Positions 16,309 to 27,361 of a stretch of DNA of 64,000 nucleotides are shown here, piece after piece (position 1 is the first letter of the stretch; each line of letters opens with the position of its first letter). Under the pieces are notes generated by a model. That model was not told where the DNA came from, searched no databases, and saw nothing but the letters and a program-made list of their open reading frames with translations. Origin of the DNA: Nocardioides lacusdianchii (lineage in GTDB: Bacteria > Actinomycetota > Actinomycetes > Propionibacteriales > Nocardioidaceae); assembly GCF_020102855.1 (NCBI RefSeq), contig NZ_JADHZD010000010.1, positions 1 through 64,000 on the forward strand, read 5' to 3'. The position numbers were made by a program, and so were the translations under genes.

Positions 16309-17040
16309 ATGTCCAGCCCAGATCCCGCGCTCTTCCGAACCCGCCCGGGCAACCGACGGCGCCTGACGCCCGAGGGCCAGGCCGAGCTCGACCGGCTCAC
16401 GGTCGCGGCTGAGGAGTCGGCGTGGCTCAGCCCGCTGGCGTACAACCTCACGATCAGCCACAGCCACCGCTTCGTCTGGTACCGCGTGGCGAAGGTCGCG
16501 ACCCGCACGATCCGCCACCACTGCGAGACCAACGGCGTGGCGCTTGACGTCGACCATGCGATGCGGGTGCGCTACCCGCTCGCGTCGTACGCCGACTACT
16601 TCACCTTCGCGTTCGTGCGCGACCCGCTCGACCGGTTCGTGTCGGCCTGGCACGACAAGGTGGTCGACCACAACTACTACGACTTCGACCCCGCCACCCA
16701 CGAGCGGATGCAGGCGGTGGAGGAGTTCGCCCGCTGGACCGCGACCCAGGACCTGTCGGCCGTGCCCGGCACCGACCAGCACCTCACGTTGCAGAGTCGG
16801 ATGATCGACCTGAACCGGGTCGACTTCGTCGGTCGGCTGGAGACGTTCGACCGGGACTTCGCCGAGGTGTGCGAGCGCATCGGAGCCCCGGCCGTCCCGA
16901 CCGCGCCGAAGAACCAGACCGCACCCGGGGGCCGCGACCGGCAGGTCTCCGACGAGCTGCGTGAGCTGGTGGGGCAGATGTACCGCCGCGACTACCAGGT
17001 CTTCGGCTACTCCCCTGACGCCCCCGTCCAGGAGGACTGA
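16309..17040 (+). CDS. Sulfotransferase family 2-like protein
   Basis: A 243-residue soluble protein resembling PAPS-dependent carbohydrate sulfotransferases of the Sulfotransfer_2 family. The 5'-phosphosulfate loop reads 'WYRVAKVATRTIRHHC' (near residue 60), and the 3'-phosphate-binding segment 'FAFVRDPLDRFVSAWHDKV' carries the conserved Arg and Ser. No signal peptide or transmembrane helix is seen, so it acts in the cytoplasm, probably on a lipid-linked or nucleotide-linked sugar; the acceptor is unknown. The ATG at 16309 excludes an in-frame extension made of repeat sequence. The DivIVA-like gene follows after three bases, so they form an operon. Confidence 0.78.
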   Translation: MSSPDPALFRTRPGNRRRLTPEGQAELDRLTVAAEESAWLSPLAYNLTISHSHRFVWYRVAKVATRTIRHHCETNGVALDVDHAMRVRYPLASYADYFTFAFVRDPLDRFVSAWHDKVVDHNYYDFDPATHERMQAVEEFARWTATQDLSAVPGTDQHLTLQSRMIDLNRVDFVGRLETFDRDFAEVCERIGAPAVPTAPKNQTAPGGRDRQVSDELRELVGQMYRRDYQVFGYSPDAPVQED

Positions 17041-17043
17041 CAG

Positions 17044-17450
17044 ATGGCGCTCGAACGACCACGCTTCAGCACGACCAAGCTCCGTGAGGGCTACGACGTT
17101 GCGGGCGTCGACGACGCGGTGGACCGTGTCTTCGTGGCACTCGCCGACGGGGCGACGTCGATGACGGCCTCGGACGTCAGCAGCCTGAGGTTCAACCCGG
17201 TGCGACTGGCCGAGGGCTACGACATGGGCGAGGTCGACAGCTGGCTCGACCAGGCCGCGGCGGAGCTCGCCCGGACGTCCGGAGGAGCCGCACCGGCGAC
17301 TCCGGCTACCGCCGGGACGCCCGCGTCGACGGCGTACGGGACCACGAGCGGCACGCGGTCTGACGCCGTCACCGAGGTGAGGTCGAGCTCGCCACGCATC
17401 CTCGTCGTCCTGGGGATCGTCGTGCTGCTCGCGATCGCGGCCTACGCCTT

Positions 17451-17460
<10 letters not shown>
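17044..17460 (+). CDS. DivIVA-domain membrane-anchored protein
   Basis: A 138-residue protein with two short DivIVA-type N-terminal motifs in tandem ('FSTTKLREGYDVAGVDDAVD' near residue 8 and 'FNPVRLAEGYDMGEVDSWLD' near 50). A Gly/Ala/Thr/Pro-rich linker and a C-terminal transmembrane helix (about residues 118-137) follow, making it tail-anchored. True DivIVA/Wag31 is longer with extensive coiled coil, so this is a minimal relative that may sense membrane curvature or bind polar complexes. It starts three bases after the sulfotransferase stop. Its 3' end overlaps the dinG 3' end by ten bases, tail to tail. Confidence 0.78.
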
Positions 17461-19454
<1,994 letters not shown>

Positions 19455-19524
19455 CAGAGAACCCTACGCGGCCTCGCCGACACCGCGGCGTACGCCATCC
19501 ACAACGCGCCGGTCCACCGGCGGG

Positions 19525-19569
19525 GTCGAGCGGACCGTGGTCCGCTCGACGCACGGCATGCCGTGCGTC
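19525..19569 (-). terminator. Two overlapping perfect palindromes downstream of the 43-residue gene
   Basis: GTCGAGCGGAC-CGTG-GTCCGCTCGAC (19525-19550) is an 11-bp stem with a 4-nt loop. It shares three bases with the 22-bp perfect palindrome GACGCACGGCA/TGCCGTGCGTC (19548-19569). They lie between the 43-residue gene and dinG on the minus strand. They may act as a terminator or attenuator, or be a protein-binding or recombination site; without T runs this cannot be decided. Confidence 0.5.
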
Positions 19570-19588
19570 GCGCGTCCAACTCGGACGT

Positions 19589-19720
19589 CTAGTAGTTCTT
19601 CTTGCGCCCGATCTGGCGCTCGATGCGGCGCTCGGGCTGGCCGAGCACCTTCGCCAGGATCTTCACCCGGTAGCGGTAGGCCACGACACCGAGCACGACG
19701 ATCAGCAGGAACCACAACAT
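19589..19720 (-). CDS. 43-residue single-helix membrane protein
   Basis: The minus strand encodes MLWFLLIVVLGVVAYRYRVK followed by about 23 polar, strongly basic residues ending QIGRKKNY. This is one N-terminal transmembrane helix and a short basic cytoplasmic tail. The sharp hydrophobic/basic division and absence of rare codons support a real gene despite the small size and weak ribosome-binding site. It lies just downstream of secDF (stop-to-start distance 32 bases) and might be a small accessory of the Sec machinery. That is a guess from position and topology. Confidence 0.6.
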   Translation of the reverse strand: MLWFLLIVVLGVVAYRYRVKILAKVLGQPERRIERQIGRKKNY

Positions 19721-19752
19721 GCGGCCAGCCTACGCCGCGCCCGGTCACCGGG

Positions 19753-22041
19753 TCAGACGACGGCGCCGGAGTCCTCGAGCCCGCGCTCGACCTTCTCCTT
19801 CTTCACCCGGCTCATCGGCCACTTCTCCTGGAAGTAGGTCACGAGCGGGGTGGCGGTGAAGACCGAGGAGTAGGTGCCGACGATCAGACCGATGAGCAGC
19901 GCGATCGAGAAGTCACGCAGCGAGTCGCCGCCGAGGATCGCGAGCGCCGCGAGGATGAACATCGTGCCGAGACCGGTGTTGACGGTGCGGGGCACCGTCT
20001 CGACCGCGGCCTTGTTGGCCAGCGCCTTGAAGTCGTCCTCGGGCTTCGAGCCCTGCCAGCGCTCGCGGACGCGGTCGAAGACGACGACGGTGTCATTGAC
20101 CGACAGACCGATGATCGTCATCGCCGCGGCCAGGAAGATGCCGTCGATCGGCTTCTCCAGCCACGCGAAGATGCCGACGACGATCAGCACGTCGTGCGCC
20201 ATCGCGATGACGGCCGAGACGCCGAAGGTCCACTTGAAGCGGAAGGCGAGGTAGAGCAGCTGGGCGAGGAACGCGACGCCGAAGGCGATGAGGGCGTTGT
20301 TGCGCAGCTCCTCGCCCAGGGAGGCACCGATCAGCTGGTCGTCGATCTTGGAGACGTCGCCGCCGATCGCGGACAGCTCGTCCTCGATCCGCTGCTCCTC
20401 GTCGTTGTTGATCTCGCCGGTGCGGACGGTGAAGTCGGCGGGGGTGTCGGCGGTCTGCACCACGGCCTCGGAGAAGCCGGCGTCGGACACGGCGGCCCGC
20501 GCCTGCTCGACGGTGATGTCCTGGCTCACGGCGTAGTCGAGCTGGCGACCACCGGTGAACTCGACGCCGAGGTTCAGGCCCTGGACGGCGATGCCGGCGA
20601 TGGCGAAGATCGTCGCGGCGCCCGACACGGCCAGCCAGCGACCACGGTTCTTCATGATGTCGGGGTCCTTGCGGTCCAGCCAGGTGCGAACCTTGCCGAC
20701 GTTGCCGAGACCGCTGATCGCCGGCTTGCGGCTGACACCCTTGTTGGCGACGGCGAGGTCGCACAGCACGCGAGCGATGATCAGCGCCGAGATCATCGAG
20801 GCGATGACACCGATGGAGAGCGTGACACCGAAGCCCTTGATCGGGCCGGAGCCGAGGAAGAACAGCAGCCCGGCCGCGAGGAGCGTGGTGACGTTGGAGT
20901 CGATGATCGCGGTCCAGGCCTTGTTGAAGCCCACCTGGAGGGCGCGGCGCAGGCCCGCGGACGGGTAGGCCTGGTACTCCTCCCGCGCTCGTTCGAAGAC
21001 GAGCACGTTGGCGTCGATCGCCATGCCGATCGCGAGCACGAAGCCCGCGAGGCCCGGCAGGGTCAGCGTCGAGCCGAGGCCGACGAGCATGGCGTAGGCG
21101 AGCAGGGCGTACGACGCCAGCGCGATGGTCGCCATCGCACCGACGAGGCGGTAGACGACGATGATGAACAGGCCGGTGAGGATCAGGCCGATGATGCCGG
21201 CCTCGATCGAGGCGTCGATCGCTGCGGCACCCAGCGAGGGGCCGACGAGGCGGTCGGAGATGGCGCGGAGCTCCAGCGGCAGGGCGCCGCCCTCGATGAG
21301 CGCGGCGAGGTCCTTGGCGCTGTCGGCGGTGTAGTCGCCGGTGATGTCGGTGGCGCCGCCGCGGATGCCGACCTCGCAGCCGATGCCCTCGTTGACCTCG
21401 GGCGAGGAGATGATCTCGTTGTCGAGCACGATCGCGATGCGACGCTTCGGGTCGCCCAGGGGGTTGCAGGCGGCCTCGCCGGTGATCCTGGCCCAGGTGC
21501 TGCCGCCGTCACCGTTGAAGTCGATGGCCACGACCCACTGGACGCTCTGGTCGCGCTGGACCGCGCTCGCGCCTGTGATCTGCTCGCCCTGGATGACGGT
21601 CGGACCGATCTCGAGGGTGTCGCCCTGGTCAGACGGCAGCACGAGGTTGCCCTCCTCGCTGGGCTCGGCGTCCGGCTGCGCCTCGGAGAGCACCTCGTGG
21701 ATCGTGAGCTTCGCGGTGGTGCCGATGCGTTCCTCGGCCTCCTGCGCCTCCTCGTCGTTGGTGACGCCGGGCAGCTCGACGAGGATCCGGTTCTCGCCCT
21801 GGCGCACGAGGGTCGACTCCGAGACACCGAGAGCGTCGACGCGGCCGCGCAGCACCTCGAGGGTCTTGTCGACGTTCTCGGCCGTGGCCGGCGTCTGCTC
21901 GGTGCCCTCGGCCTCGAAGACGAACTGCGCCCCGCCGCGGAGGTCCAGGCCCAGGTTGGGCTTGACGTTGACGGCGAGCGCCGCGCACGCGGCCAGGAGG
22001 CCGAGCACGAGGATGAAGCGGACCCAGACACCACGTGACAT
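19753..22041 (-). CDS. secDF: Fused SecD-SecF protein export subunit
   Basis: About 762 residues. RND-type protein that uses proton flow to help complete Sec-dependent export. The N-terminal SecD half has one helix, a large periplasmic-type domain (to about residue 265, with 'NLGLDLRGGAQFVFE') and five helices ('AIGMAIDANVLVFERAREEY'). The C-terminal SecF half begins near residue 470, with 'LNLGVEFTGGRQLDY' and 'IGLSVNDTVVVFDRVRERW'. The asparagine/aspartate-bearing helices needed for proton transfer are present in both halves. The fused form is typical of Bacillus, while most actinobacteria have separate secD and secF beside yajC/ruv. The start at 22041 has GGGGAG ten bases upstream; an ATG nine bases earlier is the alternative. 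Confidence 0.93.
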   Translation of the reverse strand: MSRGVWVRFILVLGLLAACAALAVNVKPNLGLDLRGGAQFVFEAEGTEQTPATAENVDKTLEVLRGRVDALGVSESTLVRQGENRILVELPGVTNDEEAQEAEERIGTTAKLTIHEVLSEAQPDAEPSEEGNLVLPSDQGDTLEIGPTVIQGEQITGASAVQRDQSVQWVVAIDFNGDGGSTWARITGEAACNPLGDPKRRIAIVLDNEIISSPEVNEGIGCEVGIRGGATDITGDYTADSAKDLAALIEGGALPLELRAISDRLVGPSLGAAAIDASIEAGIIGLILTGLFIIVVYRLVGAMATIALASYALLAYAMLVGLGSTLTLPGLAGFVLAIGMAIDANVLVFERAREEYQAYPSAGLRRALQVGFNKAWTAIIDSNVTTLLAAGLLFFLGSGPIKGFGVTLSIGVIASMISALIIARVLCDLAVANKGVSRKPAISGLGNVGKVRTWLDRKDPDIMKNRGRWLAVSGAATIFAIAGIAVQGLNLGVEFTGGRQLDYAVSQDITVEQARAAVSDAGFSEAVVQTADTPADFTVRTGEINNDEEQRIEDELSAIGGDVSKIDDQLIGASLGEELRNNALIAFGVAFLAQLLYLAFRFKWTFGVSAVIAMAHDVLIVVGIFAWLEKPIDGIFLAAAMTIIGLSVNDTVVVFDRVRERWQGSKPEDDFKALANKAAVETVPRTVNTGLGTMFILAALAILGGDSLRDFSIALLIGLIVGTYSSVFTATPLVTYFQEKWPMSRVKKEKVERGLEDSGAVV

Positions 22042-22223
22042 GCGCGACATACTCCCCTACCGACTTCGAACGCCCGAATCCGGGCACGGACTGCCCAACG
22101 GGTGGCTCGGGGTGAAGGTTCCGCGCGGAGCGCCACCCGTCAGGGATCGACAGGACACCGCCCGGGGTGTTGTCTGGGTCACACCGCGGCACTATCCGCG
22201 GACATCCACCCTCGGGAGAACAC

Positions 22224-24374
22224 ATGTCACCACGCATCCCACGCGCCGGCGCCACCAGGCTGGCCACCGTCACCGCCCTCGTCGCAGCCGGGCTCGCCGT
22301 CACGGCCGCAGGCGCGACCGGAAGCTCCGGCCGCGACGACACCCCCCGTCCGCTGGCCCGCACCGCCGACAGCGACGCCACCCAGATCGTGATGGTCAAG
22401 GCCCCCACGGTCGACCGGCGCAACGAGGTGATCGCCCTCGGCCTCGACGTCACCGAGCACGCCGACCAGCGCGGCATCGAGGTGGTCCTCCACGACGCGC
22501 AGGACGCCCAGACCCTGCGTGACGCGGGGTTCACCTGGAAGGTCAAGGTCAAGGACCTCGAGGCGCTGACCAAGAAGAACCGCGAGGTCGACCGCCTGTA
22601 CGCCGCCTCGGTGGCGGAGTCGGGACTGCCCAGCGGGCGTACGTCCTACCGCACCTACGACGACTACCTCTCCGACCTCGACCAGCTGGCTCGCCGATAC
22701 CCCTCCCTCACCCGCCCGCTGACGCTGGCCAACGAGACGGTGCTCGGCGAGGACATCCGAGGCATCGAGGTGAGTGTCGGGGCCGACGACGTCAAGGACG
22801 GCAAGCCGGTCTTCCTGCTGATGGGCGCCCACCACGCTCGCGAGTGGCCGAGCGCGGAGCACACCATCGAGTTCGCCTTCGACCTCCTGCAGTCCTACTC
22901 CTCCGGTGACGACCGGGCGCGCGACCTGCTGTCGCGGTCGCGGGTGATCCTCGTGCCGGTCGTCAACGTGGACGGCTTCCAGATCTCACGCGGCGCCACG
23001 CCCCGCGGGGACTTCTCCACCTTCGACTACGAGATGAAGCGCAAGAACTGCGCGATCTCGGCCAACACGCCCGCGCCCAGCGCGACGGTTCCCGACTACC
23101 TCTCCGGCACCTGCGCCGACAACCGTGCCGGTCGTCTGCGCGGCACCGACCTCAACCGCAACTACCCCGGCTTCTGGGGCGGCGGCGGGGCCAGCACCAA
23201 CTGGTCGAGCGACACCTATCGCGGGGACTCCCCCGGCAGCGAGCCGGAGAGCGACGCGGTCCGCCGCCTCATCTCCGAGCGCGCCGTGACCGTGATGATC
23301 TCCAACCACACCTACAGCAACCTGGTGCTGCGCCCGCCGGCCATCGCGGCGACGGGGCTGGCGATCGACGAGCCGCAGCTCAAGGCGCTCGGCGACGCGA
23401 TGGCGGCGGAGAACGACTACGTCAGCCAGGCGTCCTACCAGCTCTACGACACCTCCGGGTCCACGGAGGACTGGAGCTACTGGATCACCGGTGGTCTGGG
23501 CTACACGTTCGAGATCGGTGACGAGGGGTTCCACCCGGCCTACGAGGAGGCAGTCGTCGGTGAGTACCTCGGCCAGGCGCCCGCGGAGAGCGCCGGTCTC
23601 GGCGGCAACCGCGAGGCGTACTGGCTCGCGACCGAGGCGGCCGCCGACGAGGCACTGCACTCGGTGATCACGGGCACCGCGCCGGACAAGCACACGGTCA
23701 GCGTGTCCAAGACCGTGACGTCGCCGACCTCCCCGGTGATCCAGCCCGGCGGCGCGGTCGGCGACCCGCTGCTGTTCACCGACACGCTGCGCACCGACTA
23801 CACCTCCGACGGAGGACGCTTCGAGCTCGACGTCAACCCCTCGACGCGGCCGTTGGTGATGGGTCGCTCCGGCCGCGACGCCCTGGCGCCCCCGCAGGCG
23901 GCGATCACCCTGGACAACCCGGTCGGGGTCCCGGCCCGCAGGGCCAGCGAGTTCACGACGTTCGACGTCCAGGGACTGCCCCAGGTCGACAACGGCTACA
24001 TGGTGGTCACGGTCGACTGGCCGGCGGTCGATCCCGAGGCGCAGGACTGGGACTTCTTCCTCACCGGACCCGACGGTGAGCCGGTCGGCTCCGGCGCCAC
24101 GCTGGCCAACCCCGAGGTGATCAGGATCCCCGACCCGCAGCCGGGCACGTACACCCTGGAGGCCAACAACTACGAGGGCGGCTCGGCCGACTTCGACTGG
24201 TCGGGCGCGGTCACCTTCGAGGGGCCGACCCCGCCCAGCCCGACCGGCACCCGCGAGGCATGGCTGCTCACCTGCACCGACAGGCGCGGAGACGTCGTGG
24301 CGACCCGCGAGATCGTCGTCGACCGCGGCGAGAGCGTGGCCGTGGGCAACGCCTGCAAGCGCGTCAAGGAGTAG
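22224..24374 (+). CDS. Secreted M14 zinc carboxypeptidase
   Basis: A 716-residue exported metallopeptidase. A signal peptide (about residues 1-35) is followed by a propeptide-like region (about 45-130) and the M14 catalytic domain (about 135-470). Zinc ligands are H204 and E207 ('HHARE') and H362 ('SNHTYS'); the catalytic glutamate is E430 ('YTFEIGDEG'). After the catalytic domain come two beta-rich segments; the second (about 590-680, 'DWDFFLTGPDGEPV ... PGTYTLEANNYEG') looks like a pre-peptidase C-terminal domain. It probably degrades extracellular peptides. The ATG at 22224 has GGGAGA upstream; a longer in-frame start lacks a signal peptide at its end. It is divergent from secDF. Confidence 0.9.
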   Translation: MSPRIPRAGATRLATVTALVAAGLAVTAAGATGSSGRDDTPRPLARTADSDATQIVMVKAPTVDRRNEVIALGLDVTEHADQRGIEVVLHDAQDAQTLRDAGFTWKVKVKDLEALTKKNREVDRLYAASVAESGLPSGRTSYRTYDDYLSDLDQLARRYPSLTRPLTLANETVLGEDIRGIEVSVGADDVKDGKPVFLLMGAHHAREWPSAEHTIEFAFDLLQSYSSGDDRARDLLSRSRVILVPVVNVDGFQISRGATPRGDFSTFDYEMKRKNCAISANTPAPSATVPDYLSGTCADNRAGRLRGTDLNRNYPGFWGGGGASTNWSSDTYRGDSPGSEPESDAVRRLISERAVTVMISNHTYSNLVLRPPAIAATGLAIDEPQLKALGDAMAAENDYVSQASYQLYDTSGSTEDWSYWITGGLGYTFEIGDEGFHPAYEEAVVGEYLGQAPAESAGLGGNREAYWLATEAAADEALHSVITGTAPDKHTVSVSKTVTSPTSPVIQPGGAVGDPLLFTDTLRTDYTSDGGRFELDVNPSTRPLVMGRSGRDALAPPQAAITLDNPVGVPARRASEFTTFDVQGLPQVDNGYMVVTVDWPAVDPEAQDWDFFLTGPDGEPVGSGATLANPEVIRIPDPQPGTYTLEANNYEGGSADFDWSGAVTFEGPTPPSPTGTREAWLLTCTDRRGDVVATREIVVDRGESVAVGNACKRVKE

Positions 24375-24393
24375 GCACCGACACCGCAGGCGG

Positions 24394-24420
24394 CGGCCCG
24401 GGGCACCACGCTCCGGGCCG
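24394..24420. terminator. Hairpin between the M14 peptidase and hflX
   Basis: CGGCCCGG and CCGGGCCG form a perfect 8-bp stem with an 11-nt loop in the 54-base gap between two converging genes. It is likely a shared terminator, without T runs. Confidence 0.5.
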
Positions 24421-24428
24421 TCGGCGCG

Positions 24429-26030
24429 TCAGCGGGCGTACGCCTCCAGCTCGCCGGCCAGGTCCGCGTTGGCACGACCGACGACCAGCGTGCCGTCGCC
24501 GGTGTGCTCCAGGGAGCCGATCTCGGCCTCCTGGTGGATCCGGTTGACCAGGTCGCCGCGCTCGTAGGGCAGCAGCACGTCGAACTCCACCTGCGGCCTC
24601 GGCAGCTCGGACTCGATGGTCGCGAGGGCCGCCTCCATCCCCTCGCCGGTCTTCGCGCTGACGACCACGCTGTGCGGCTCGCGCGCCCGCAGCCGGCTGA
24701 TCACCAGCGGGTCGGCGGCGTCGGCCTTGTTGATCACGATGATCTCGGGCACCTTGTCGGCGCCGATCTCGGCGAGCACCTCGCGCACCGCGGCGATCTG
24801 GCCCTCGGGGTCGGGGTGGGAGCCGTCGACCACGTGCAGCAGCAGGTCGGAGTCGGCGACCTCCTCCAGCGTCGAGCGGAACGCCTCGACCAGGCCGTGG
24901 GGCAGGTGACGGACGAAGCCGACGGTGTCGGACATCGTGTAGATGCGGCCGTCGCTGGTCGTCGTACGCCGCGTGGTGGGGTCGAGGGTCGCGAAGAGCG
25001 CGTCCTCCACCAGCACCCCGGCGTCGGTCAGCCGGTTGAGCAGCGAGGACTTGCCTGCGTTGGTGTAGCCCGCGATCGCGACGCTGGGGATGTGGTTGCG
25101 GCGGCGCGACTGGCGCTTGACCTCGCGGGTGCCGCGCATCTCCTTGAGCTCGCGCCGCAGCTTGGCGATCTTGGTGTTGATCCGGCGGCGGTCGGTCTCG
25201 ATCTTGGTCTCACCGGGGCCGCGGCCACCGATGCCGTCACCGCCGGCGGCGCGACCGCCGGCCTGGCGCGACAGGTTGCCGCCCCAGCCGCGCAGGCGCT
25301 GCTTCATGTACTGCAGCTGGGCCAGCTCGACCTGCGCCTGACCCTCCTTGCTCTTCGCGTGCTGGGCAAAGATGTCAAGAATCAGTGCCGTCCGGTCGAC
25401 GACCTTGACCTTGATCTTGTCCTCGAGGTTGCGCAGCTGGCTGGGGGCGAGCTCGCCGTCGCAGATGACGGTGTCGGCGCCGGTGGCCTGCACGATCTCG
25501 CGGATCGCCTCGACCTTGCCGCGACCGATGAAGGTCGCCGGGTCGGGCGACTGGCGGCGCTGGAAGACCGCCTCGAGGACCTCGGAGCCGGCCGTCTCGG
25601 CGAGCAGCGCGAGCTCGGCCATCGAGTTCTCGGCGTCGGTGACGGTGCCGCCGGTCCACACGCCGACGAGGACGACCTTCTCCAGGCGGAGCTGGCGGTA
25701 CTCGACCTCGGTGATGTCCTCGAGCTCAGTGCGCAGGCTCGCGACCCGGCGCAGGGCGTGGCGCTCGGCCAGCTCCTGGGCGCCGACGGTGAGCTCCTCG
25801 GGGTCGGCGTCGTCCCACTCGTCGTACGCCGCGTCGTCGGCGTAGCCGGACTCGAAGTCGTCGTCGGTGTCGTCGTCGGTGTCGTCGTCGGTGGTGGCCG
25901 GGCCGGTGTCGAGGTCGCCGTCGAGCTCGATGACCTCGTCGTCCCAGCCGCGGGTCGCGTCGAGCGCGTCACGCAGGGTGAAGTCGGAGGCCGGGCCATG
26001 AGCCGGTCGGTTGGCAGGTGCGTTCGTCAT
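24429..26030 (-). CDS. hflX: Ribosome-associated GTPase HflX
   Basis: A 533-residue GTPase that splits stalled 70S and 50S-associated ribosomes. The N-terminal HflX domain contains 'DPATFIGRGKVEAI' and 'GELAPSQLRNLED', with the glycine-rich linker GGDGIGGRGPGETKIETDRR. The GTPase domain has G1 'GYTNAGKSSLLN' (near residue 325), G3 'DTVGF' and G4 'NKAD'. The first 70 residues are an acidic extension with a (TDDD) repeat encoded by a GTC-rich microsatellite near 25860-25890; its length probably varies between strains. It lies in the conserved miaA-dapF-hflX-lexA neighbourhood, though secreted-protein genes are inserted on both sides. Confidence 0.95.
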   Translation of the reverse strand: MTNAPANRPAHGPASDFTLRDALDATRGWDDEVIELDGDLDTGPATTDDDTDDDTDDDFESGYADDAAYDEWDDADPEELTVGAQELAERHALRRVASLRTELEDITEVEYRQLRLEKVVLVGVWTGGTVTDAENSMAELALLAETAGSEVLEAVFQRRQSPDPATFIGRGKVEAIREIVQATGADTVICDGELAPSQLRNLEDKIKVKVVDRTALILDIFAQHAKSKEGQAQVELAQLQYMKQRLRGWGGNLSRQAGGRAAGGDGIGGRGPGETKIETDRRRINTKIAKLRRELKEMRGTREVKRQSRRRNHIPSVAIAGYTNAGKSSLLNRLTDAGVLVEDALFATLDPTTRRTTTSDGRIYTMSDTVGFVRHLPHGLVEAFRSTLEEVADSDLLLHVVDGSHPDPEGQIAAVREVLAEIGADKVPEIIVINKADAADPLVISRLRAREPHSVVVSAKTGEGMEAALATIESELPRPQVEFDVLLPYERGDLVNRIHQEAEIGSLEHTGDGTLVVGRANADLAGELEAYAR

Positions 26031-26131
26031 ATGCCCTCCAGCCTAGGTCGGCGCGCCCCGCTGTGCGAACCACTTTGCGCAGGCGCCCGCAGACCGCGTG
26101 CCCGCACGACGAGGTTCCGGCCGGGCGAGGC

Positions 26132-27307
26132 TCAGCGGCGCACGCGGACGACGCGCGAGCGGTCCGTGCCGCACAGGGGTTCAGCGGCCGAGCCCACAGT
26201 GGCGTAGTAGCGCCCCGGCGCCCGCGGGGCACGCGTACGGAAGGCGCCGGAGGCCCGCGTCGTCACCACGAGGAGCTTGCGGTCGGCGCCGGAGCGCTTG
26301 CGCCAGATGGTCACCGGGACCGAGCTCCGGCAGCCGTCGGCCACCGACGCGACGGTGCCCTGGAACCGGTGCCGCTTGGCCCGGTGCCGCAGCTCGACCG
26401 TGCGGACGTAGGCGCAGCTGTCGGTGCAGCCGGTCGTCGGCGGGACCGGGTTGGTGGTCGGGACGGGGGTGGGCGTCGGGGTCGGGGTGGGCGTCGGGAC
26501 GGGCGCCACCGGCGCGGTGCCCGGCGTGCTGTCGCAGGCGTTGCCGATCCGGTCGCCGTCCCAGTCGGTCTGGTCCGCGTTGACGGTCCCGGGGCAGTTG
26601 TCGCCCGTGTCGGCGACGCCGTCGTTGTCGTCGTCGGGATCGCACGCGTCGCCGGTGCGGTCGCCGTCGAGGTCACGCTGGTCGGGGTTCACGACCGACG
26701 CGCAGTTGTCGCGGTGCTCCACGATCCCGTCGCCGTCGGAGTCGCACCCGGTGGACGTGATCGTCAGCTCGATGCTCTGCACCCGCCACCTGCCGTTCGC
26801 ACCGCCGGCGTAGGACGGGCTTCGGACCTCGATCTTCCACAGGTCCCCCGCCGCGGGTCGTCCGTCGAAGGCCCCGAGGAAGCCGTCCGGAGCCCATCGC
26901 CCCCAGACGGCGTCCCGCGGTCGCGGATCGGCCTCGTCGTCCAGCTGCAGTCCGATCTGAGGCTCGTCCGTGGCCTCGTAGGCGAACAGACGTGTCTCGG
27001 CGTAGCTGTTCAGGAGCCGTGCCTCGACACTGACCGGCTCGCCGTAGGACTGGACGTTGTCGATCACGACTGTGACATCCACGTCGGTGACCAGCGCATA
27101 GGGTTCGGCCCAGCTCGACTGGTCGACCAGGACAGTGCCGGTGGCGAACTGGTTGTACGGCCCCGTGGTGGAGCCGTTCCCCGAGCCGTAGAACGTCTGC
27201 GTGCACGGCACCACCCGTGCCGCCGCCGGCGTGGTCGTCGCCCCCACCACGACCGTGCTCGCCAGCACGGTCGCGAGCACTGTCGTTGCGCGCATCAGCA
27301 TCCCCAT
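26132..27307 (-). CDS. Secreted protein with P-like domain and thrombospondin-3 repeats
   Basis: A 391-residue exported protein. A signal peptide ends at PAAA near residue 28. Residues about 30-180 form a beta domain like the proprotein convertase P domain: 'VTDVDVTVVIDNV', then 'DLWKIEVRSPSYAGGANGRW'. Calcium-binding thrombospondin type 3 repeats follow (DSDGDGIVEHRDNC, DLDGDRTGDACDPDDDNDG, DWDGDRIGNACD), then a Pro-Thr repeat linker and a C-terminal beta domain of about 100 residues with four cysteines. No protease domain is present, so it is probably an adhesin or surface structural protein. Start chosen among clustered ATG codons at 27307, 27301 and 27295. It interrupts the dapF-hflX neighbourhood. 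Confidence 0.7.
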   Translation of the reverse strand: MGMLMRATTVLATVLASTVVVGATTTPAAARVVPCTQTFYGSGNGSTTGPYNQFATGTVLVDQSSWAEPYALVTDVDVTVVIDNVQSYGEPVSVEARLLNSYAETRLFAYEATDEPQIGLQLDDEADPRPRDAVWGRWAPDGFLGAFDGRPAAGDLWKIEVRSPSYAGGANGRWRVQSIELTITSTGCDSDGDGIVEHRDNCASVVNPDQRDLDGDRTGDACDPDDDNDGVADTGDNCPGTVNADQTDWDGDRIGNACDSTPGTAPVAPVPTPTPTPTPTPVPTTNPVPPTTGCTDSCAYVRTVELRHRAKRHRFQGTVASVADGCRSSVPVTIWRKRSGADRKLLVVTTRASGAFRTRAPRAPGRYYATVGSAAEPLCGTDRSRVVRVRR

Positions 27308-27361
27308 GCCCCGCGCTCTACCCCGTGGCGGGGCGTCCAATCCTCCGGCGGAGGAACGGTG

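Noticed and set aside
19455..19588. LexA box before dinG
   Set aside because: DinG is SOS-induced in some bacteria, but no TCGAAC-N4-GTTCGA-like site is visible in this gap.
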